Assembly: GCA_009929095.1 (NCBI GenBank)
Contig: SABF01000037.1
Location: 1 to 10,677, forward strand
DNA from: Erysipelotrichia bacterium
Lineage (GTDB): Bacteria; Bacillota_I; Bacilli_A; Erysipelotrichales; Erysipelotrichaceae
Direction: 5' to 3'
DNA: 10,677 nucleotides
Below the pieces are notes generated by a model. The model made no database searches. It saw only the letters and a list, made by a program, of their open reading frames with translations, and had not been told where the DNA came from. Positions 6,207 to 10,677 of this stretch are shown piece by piece. The translations under genes were made by a program, and so were the position numbers. Positions within the stretch are counted from its first letter, which is position 1. Each line of letters starts with the position of its first letter.

Positions 6207-6584
6207 ATGAAAATCGAAGAAGGACTGCTTTACACAAAGACGCATGAATGGGTAAAAATGATTGATGATACAACTGCATTGATTGGGCTTACAGACTATG
6301 CCCAGGACGCAATGGGCGATATCGTATTTGTGTCTATTAATGAAGGAGACTGCACGGAGGGAGAAATTATGGGGGATGTAGAATCCGTTAAGGCAGTCAG
6401 TGATATCTACGCACCGGTTACCGGTACCATCACGGAAGTCAATCAGGTGCCGCAGGATGATCCTGCTGCTGTAAACAGCGATCCATATGGTACCTGGCTG
6501 TGCAGAGTGGAGAACATTACTGCAAAAGAAGAACTGCTGGATGCGGCTGCTTATCTGCCGCTGACAGAGAAAGAGTCCGAATGA
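6207..6584 (+). CDS. gcvH: Glycine cleavage system H protein
   Basis: Small lipoyl carrier (125 aa) that shuttles the aminomethyl intermediate from P to T and is reoxidised by L. YTKTHEWV (9-16) and the IGLTDYAQDAMGDIVFV segment (26-42) are characteristic. The lipoylation site is K62 within ESVKAVSDIYAPVTG (59-73), and NSDPYGTWLCRV (90-101) completes the fold. Residues from about 110 on are acidic and less conserved. AAGGAG (6194-6199) is 7 nt upstream of the ATG, and the gene begins 17 nt after gcvT. Lipoate on K62 is expected to come from the ligase encoded downstream in the same operon. Confidence 0.96.
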   Translation: MKIEEGLLYTKTHEWVKMIDDTTALIGLTDYAQDAMGDIVFVSINEGDCTEGEIMGDVESVKAVSDIYAPVTGTITEVNQVPQDDPAAVNSDPYGTWLCRVENITAKEELLDAAAYLPLTEKESE

Positions 6585-7897
6585 ACTATATCGTCAATAC
6601 TGCTGAAGAACAGCAGGAGATGCTGAAGGCACTTCGACTGGAACACATCGAAGATCTTTATGATGGTATTCCATCAGGGGCCAGACTGAACCGTGATCTG
6701 AATCTTCCCCATGGCATTACCGAGTTTGAAGCTGCTGATCATATGAAGAAACTGGCGGGAATGAATAGGATATACCCCACTATCTTTCGCGGAGCCGGTG
6801 CATATCGGCATCTGATTCCGGCAGCTGTAAAGCATATAACATCCCTCAGCGGCTATGTGACAGCATATACGCCATACCAGGCAGAACTTTCCCAAGGCAT
6901 TCTGCAGGGCATGTTTGAGTACCAGACTATGATCGCCGATCTGACCGGAATGGATGCAGCCAATGCATCTGTTTATGACGGTGCTGAGGCTGCAGCTGAA
7001 GCGATGATTATGTGTCTCGAAATTCATAAAAACAAAATACTGGTATCGGAAACAATCTGCCCGGAGGTGCTTGCGGTGCTGCATACCTATGCACATGCAA
7101 AGGATGCTGAGATTGTCATGATTCCTTCATTGGATGGTCAGACGGATATTGAGAAAATGAAGCAGCTGCTGACTGATGAGACTGCCTGCGTATATACGGA
7201 ACAGCCAAATTTCAATGGTCTGATTGAAGATGTCAGGGCAATTGCTGATGCGGCTCATGCTCAGAAGGTTAAAGTCATTACCGGCGTCAATCCAACCGCC
7301 ATGGCACTTCTGAAGACACCAGGAGAATGCGGCAGTGATATCGCTGTAGGAGAAGGACAGAGTCTGGGACTGGATCTTTCATTTGGCGGACCATACTGTG
7401 GATTTATGGCGACACGTACTGCCATGATGCGAAAACTGCCGGGGAGAATTGTCGGTCAGACATCGGATCGTCATGGCAAGCGCTGCTTTGTTCTGACGCT
7501 GCAGGCGAGGGAACAGCATATTCGAAGAGAAAAAGCATCTTCCAGCATCTGTTCCAATCAGGCACTGTGTGCATTCAGAAATTCTGTCTATCTTGCCTCG
7601 CTTGGAAAGAACGGGTTTGTTGAGATGGCGCAGAACTGTGTTACGCTGGCTCATTATGCTGCAGAGAAAATTGCAGCCGTTGACGGATACTCCCTTGTCT
7701 ATCCGGGAGAATTCTTCATGGAATTTGCTGTTCATACTCCGATCGGAGTTTCAAAGATCAATGCGATGCTGCATGAACACGATATTCTTGGCGGCTATCA
7801 GATTGATGATCAGACGATGCTGATGTGTGTTACCGAAGCCAATACAGCAGCAGAGATTGATAAACTGGTCTCTCTACTAAAGGAGGTACAGGTATGA
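6581..7897 (+). CDS. gcvPA: Glycine dehydrogenase (decarboxylating) subunit 1
   Basis: N-terminal half of a split P protein. With GcvPB it forms the PLP enzyme that decarboxylates glycine and loads the aminomethyl group on GcvH. From the ATG at 6581 it is 438 aa, normal for this subunit. Markers are the start MNYIVNTAEEQQEML, then FRGAGAYRHLIPAAV (69-83), TAYTPYQAELSQGILQ (94-109), FEYQTMIADLTGMDAANASVYDGAEA (112-137) and GEGQSLGLDLSFGGPYCGF (from 257). It has no PLP lysine, as expected for this half. Many relatives read YQPE where this has YQAE. An upstream in-frame start within gcvH is not used, because the family N-terminus matches 6581 and gives an ATGA overlap with the gcvH stop. The ribosome binding site is weak, suggesting coupling to gcvH translation. 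Confidence 0.95.
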   Translation: MNYIVNTAEEQQEMLKALRLEHIEDLYDGIPSGARLNRDLNLPHGITEFEAADHMKKLAGMNRIYPTIFRGAGAYRHLIPAAVKHITSLSGYVTAYTPYQAELSQGILQGMFEYQTMIADLTGMDAANASVYDGAEAAAEAMIMCLEIHKNKILVSETICPEVLAVLHTYAHAKDAEIVMIPSLDGQTDIEKMKQLLTDETACVYTEQPNFNGLIEDVRAIADAAHAQKVKVITGVNPTAMALLKTPGECGSDIAVGEGQSLGLDLSFGGPYCGFMATRTAMMRKLPGRIVGQTSDRHGKRCFVLTLQAREQHIRREKASSSICSNQALCAFRNSVYLASLGKNGFVEMAQNCVTLAHYAAEKIAAVDGYSLVYPGEFFMEFAVHTPIGVSKINAMLHEHDILGGYQIDDQTMLMCVTEANTAAEIDKLVSLLKEVQV

Positions 7898-9321
7898 ACC
7901 TGATCTTTGAGGAATCTCATAAGGGACATCGCTGTACGGAGTTTCCGAAAATTGATTTACCCGTTTATCAGTTGAAATCCAAACTAAGAAGCGCACCGGC
8001 AGAACTGCCAGAGGTGTCAGAGTGTGAACTGATACGTCATTACACCAAGGCGTCAGAGTATACATTTGGAGTTGACAGCGGATTCTATCCGCTTGGCTCC
8101 TGTACCATGAAATACAATCCCAAGGTCAATGAAGCGACCGCGTCATTTGCGGGATTTACAGATGTGCATCCGCTTCAGCCGGAATCCACCGTTCAGGGGT
8201 GTCTGGAAGTGATGTATGAACTGAAGGAGAATCTCAAAGAAATCACCGGCATGGATGAATTTGGACTGCAGCCATCCGCTGGTGCTCATGGGGAATTCAC
8301 TGGAATGTGTCTGATCAAGACATATCATGAATCCAGAAATGATCTGAAGCGAAAGAAGATCATTGTTCCGGACAGTGCCCATGGCACGAATCCGGCCAGC
8401 GCACATATGTGTGGCTTTGACGTGATCTCAATTCCAAGTGTTAATGGGATCGTTGATCTGAAGGAACTGGATGCAGTACTGGATGATACGACGGCCGGGC
8501 TGATGCTTACCAATCCGAATACACTGGGTCTCTATGACAGCGGTATTCTGGACATTACAAAGAAGGTTCATGAGGCTGGGGGTCTGTGCTATTACGACGG
8601 CGCTAACCTGAATGCAATTATGGGAATTTCAAGACCGGGTGATATGGGTTTTGATATTGTTCATCTGAATCTGCATAAGACCTTCTCTACTCCTCATGGA
8701 GGCGGCGGACCTGGTGCAGGTGCAGTTGGCTGTAAGGAATTTCTTTCGTCTTTCCTGCCGGCACCGATTGTGGAAAAATACCATGATCGTTATATGCTTA
8801 CTGTTCCTGAACATTCCATCGGAAAGGTTCGTACGTTTCATGGCAACTTTTCCGTCTTAATCAGGGCACTGACATATCTGATGATACTTGGCAGAGAGGG
8901 TGTGAAGGAAACATCCATGAATGCTGTACTCAATGCCAACTATCTGATGTCTCTTTTGAATGATGTATATCCATCAGCATATAACGCTGCCTGCATGCAT
9001 GAGTTTGTGCTGAGTCTTGAGAAAATGAAACAGCAGACCGGTGTGACGGCACTGGATATAGCGAAACGAATGATTGATTATGAGATGCATCCGCCCACCA
9101 TGTATTTCCCTATGATTGTTCATGAAGCACTGATGTTTGAACCGACGGAAACAGAATCCATCGATACGCTGAAACATGTATCTGATGTCATGCACTGCAT
9201 TTATGAAGAAGCCAGAAACAGCAATCCGGATCTGTCGCAGGCACCTTACACAACCGAGTACAGCAGACCGGATGAGGTCAGTGCCGCCCGGCATACAATC
9301 CTGAAATATGAGCATCACTGA
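7894..9321 (+). CDS. gcvPB: Glycine dehydrogenase (decarboxylating) subunit 2
   Basis: Catalytic half of the split P protein (475 aa) carrying the pyridoxal phosphate site. The Schiff-base lysine is K262 in LNLHKTFSTPHGGGGPGAG (258-276). Other markers are FYPLGSCTMKYNPKVNE (64-80), HPLQPESTVQG (92-102), LQPSAGAHGEFTG (125-137), PDSAHGTNPASAH (159-171) and TNPNTLGLYD (206-215). Length is close to the family norm of about 480-490 aa. The start overlaps the gcvPA stop as ATGA and has a perfect AAGGAGGT (7880-7887) 6 nt upstream, the strongest translation signal in the operon. This fits a need to make both subunits in equal amounts. Confidence 0.96.
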   Translation: MNLIFEESHKGHRCTEFPKIDLPVYQLKSKLRSAPAELPEVSECELIRHYTKASEYTFGVDSGFYPLGSCTMKYNPKVNEATASFAGFTDVHPLQPESTVQGCLEVMYELKENLKEITGMDEFGLQPSAGAHGEFTGMCLIKTYHESRNDLKRKKIIVPDSAHGTNPASAHMCGFDVISIPSVNGIVDLKELDAVLDDTTAGLMLTNPNTLGLYDSGILDITKKVHEAGGLCYYDGANLNAIMGISRPGDMGFDIVHLNLHKTFSTPHGGGGPGAGAVGCKEFLSSFLPAPIVEKYHDRYMLTVPEHSIGKVRTFHGNFSVLIRALTYLMILGREGVKETSMNAVLNANYLMSLLNDVYPSAYNAACMHEFVLSLEKMKQQTGVTALDIAKRMIDYEMHPPTMYFPMIVHEALMFEPTETESIDTLKHVSDVMHCIYEEARNSNPDLSQAPYTTEYSRPDEVSAARHTILKYEHH

Positions 9322-10258
9322 GTTGATCCTGGTAAACAGCAGTACAGCGAATCCCTATGTCAATTTAGCAAGGGAAGAGGCACTGCTGGATTGCTGCGGA
9401 GAGAATCAGCTGTATCTGTATCTATGGCAGAATGACAAGACTGTTGTAATCGGAAGAAATCAGAGTGCATTGCGAGAATGCAGAATTCGAAAACTGGAAG
9501 AAGATGGCGGGCATCTTGCCCGCCGTCTTTCCGGCGGCGGTGCAGTGTACCATGATCTAGGCAATCTGAATTTTACATTTTGCGCATGGCATGAACACTT
9601 TGATCTGCACAGACAGTATGAAATCATTCAGAATGCAATCAGTGCATTTGGCATTCATGCGCAATTCAGCGGCCGCAACGATCTTCTGATTGACGGCAAA
9701 AAATTCAGCGGCAGCGCATACTACTTAAGCAGAACGGCCTGTTATCATCACGGGACACTGATGGTAAATGTAAATCTTGATAATGCCGCAAAATATCTAT
9801 CTGTCAGCAGTGATAAATTGAAATCGCATGGAGTTGATTCAGTTCATTCTCGCATGATCAATCTGAAATCGGCAGCCCCGGGAATTACCATAGCAAAACT
9901 GAAGAATGAACTTGTGCGAGCCTGTGAAACGGAGTATGGACTGAAAGCGAAAGAAAAGATGATAGACGGAGATTCATCAAAGTATCGTTCCGCTGACTGG
10001 CTGTATCGCCATGAATCTGAAAGCAATTATGAAATATCAAGGAAATTTGATTTTGGAGAAGTTACAATCCGTTTCTCTTTAAATCAGGGAAAAATTGAAG
10101 ATATTCAGATTTTCACAGATGCGATGACAGATGAATTCAGTGACTGGATGAAATTGAATCTTACAGGATGCCATACATCTGAGGCATCTTCCGCAATCAG
10201 AACATCAGGGATTGAGCATAGCAGAGAACTGGCAGATCTTTTGGAGGAACTGACATGA
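9308..10258 (+). CDS. lplA: Lipoate-protein ligase A
   Basis: ATP-dependent ligase (316 aa) that activates free lipoate to lipoyl-AMP and attaches it to the lysine of lipoyl domains, here presumably K62 of GcvH. RRLSGGGAVYHDLGNLNFTF (72-91) is the lipoate-binding loop and glycine-rich motif. RNDLLIDGKKFSGSA (123-137) contains the catalytic lysine K132, and YHHGTLMVNVNLDNAAKYL (146-164) follows. The C-terminal part from about residue 245 (KFDFGEVTIRFSLNQGKIEDIQIF) matches the small accessory domain of bifunctional LplA, so it should do both activation and transfer. The start codon lies inside the end of gcvPB (14-nt overlap) with no clear ribosome binding site, which implies translational coupling or reinitiation. 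A TTG at 9323 is possible but less likely. Confidence 0.92.
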   Translation: MSITELILVNSSTANPYVNLAREEALLDCCGENQLYLYLWQNDKTVVIGRNQSALRECRIRKLEEDGGHLARRLSGGGAVYHDLGNLNFTFCAWHEHFDLHRQYEIIQNAISAFGIHAQFSGRNDLLIDGKKFSGSAYYLSRTACYHHGTLMVNVNLDNAAKYLSVSSDKLKSHGVDSVHSRMINLKSAAPGITIAKLKNELVRACETEYGLKAKEKMIDGDSSKYRSADWLYRHESESNYEISRKFDFGEVTIRFSLNQGKIEDIQIFTDAMTDEFSDWMKLNLTGCHTSEASSAIRTSGIEHSRELADLLEELT

Positions 10259-10677
10259 AACAATTTGATTTCATTATCATCGGTGCCGGTCCGGCTGGCT
10301 ATACTGCAGCAATTCGGGCAGCGCATCTGAAGCAGTCAGTACTGCTCTGTGAGGAGAATCAGGTTGGCGGCACCTGTCTGAATGTTGGCTGTATTCCAAC
10401 CAAGGCTTTGATTCATGCCTCTCAGTTTTACCAGTCAATTTCTGAGGCACTGCAGTTTGGCGTAAAACTGGAAGGTTCCTATGACCTTGAGGCAATGACA
10501 GCATATAAAAATGAAACTGCAGCGAAATTGAGAAGCGGTGTAGAAGCACTGATCAAAGGCAATGCAATTGCCCTTGTTTACGGTCATGCAAAAATAACGG
10601 CCGCACATCGCGTGACTATCAATGATGAAGAATATGAAGGGATAAATATCCTGATTGCAACTGGCTCTGAACCAATC
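10255..10677 (+). CDS. lpdA: Dihydrolipoyl dehydrogenase (L protein), 3'-truncated by window edge
   Basis: FAD/NAD flavoenzyme that reoxidises the dihydrolipoyl arm of GcvH, making NADH. Only the first 141 residues are in the window, all in one open frame. FAD motif GAGPAG is at 10-15. The redox-active disulfide is C41-C46 in GGTCLNVGCIPTK (38-50), diagnostic for the class I disulfide oxidoreductases, and ATGSEP near the end is the conserved strand before the NAD domain. The start overlaps the lplA stop as ATGA, with GGAGG (10243-10247) 7 nt upstream. The position directly after lplA makes lipoamide dehydrogenase the best call over glutathione or mercuric reductase. There is no N-terminal lipoyl domain; the protein starts directly at the FAD fold. 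Confidence 0.93.
   Translation, partial: MKQFDFIIIGAGPAGYTAAIRAAHLKQSVLLCEENQVGGTCLNVGCIPTKALIHASQFYQSISEALQFGVKLEGSYDLEAMTAYKNETAAKLRSGVEALIKGNAIALVYGHAKITAAHRVTINDEEYEGINILIATGSEPI

Noticed and set aside
6500..6580. Possible longer gcvPA start inside gcvH
   Set aside because: The extra 27 residues are Cys- and Arg-rich out-of-frame gcvH sequence. The family start motif begins at the ATG at 6581.
1..10677. Mobile element, CRISPR array, tRNA, prophage or defence genes
   Set aside because: No transposase or integrase, no regularly spaced direct repeats and no cloverleaf sequence was seen. Every gene has an ordinary metabolic or transport assignment.

Overview
The window is an ordinary metabolic segment of a low-to-mid GC Firmicute. 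Several points support that placement: strong AAGGAGG-type ribosome binding sites, a lipoprotein-type solute-binding protein, a P protein of glycine decarboxylase split into two subunits, and a tandem glycine riboswitch in front of gcvT. The protein style fits a host-associated anaerobe of the Erysipelotrichia type, but this is an impression from sequence and was not tested by any search.

Layout. (1) 1-2256, + strand: the last three genes of a polar amino-acid ABC importer, namely a permease cut by the window edge, an ATPase and a lipoprotein binding protein. They overlap by TAATG and ATGA junctions and end at a terminator near 2321-2352. (2) 2370-2903, - strand: a small LOG-family (TIGR00730-like) nucleotide phosphoribohydrolase with an extended -10 promoter. 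It is divergent from (3) 3020-4204, + strand: a class-III-type NAD(P)H/FAD oxidoreductase related to NADH:rubredoxin reductase. (4) 4265-4786, - strand: a small flavin reductase-like FMN protein, convergent with the previous gene across a shared 15-bp-stem terminator. (5) 4787-5112: a regulatory region holding the gcv promoter, two tandem glycine aptamers and a hairpin that competes with the P1 stem of the second aptamer. (6) 5113-10677, + strand: gcvT, gcvH, gcvPA, gcvPB, lplA and the start of lpdA, tightly packed and running off the right edge.

How it works together. The gcv operon encodes all four activities of the glycine cleavage system: P as two subunits, T, H, and the lipoamide dehydrogenase L. 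It also carries the ligase that attaches lipoate to H. Glycine sensed by the leader RNA is expected to switch on an operon that converts glycine to CO2, ammonia, methylene-tetrahydrofolate and NADH. The ABC importer may supply amino acids but shows no riboswitch of its own here. The two flavoproteins between the operons are redox enzymes with no visible partner.

No new defence system, mobile element, CRISPR array, tRNA or rRNA was seen. The points most worth a second look are in the 4787-5112 regulatory region.
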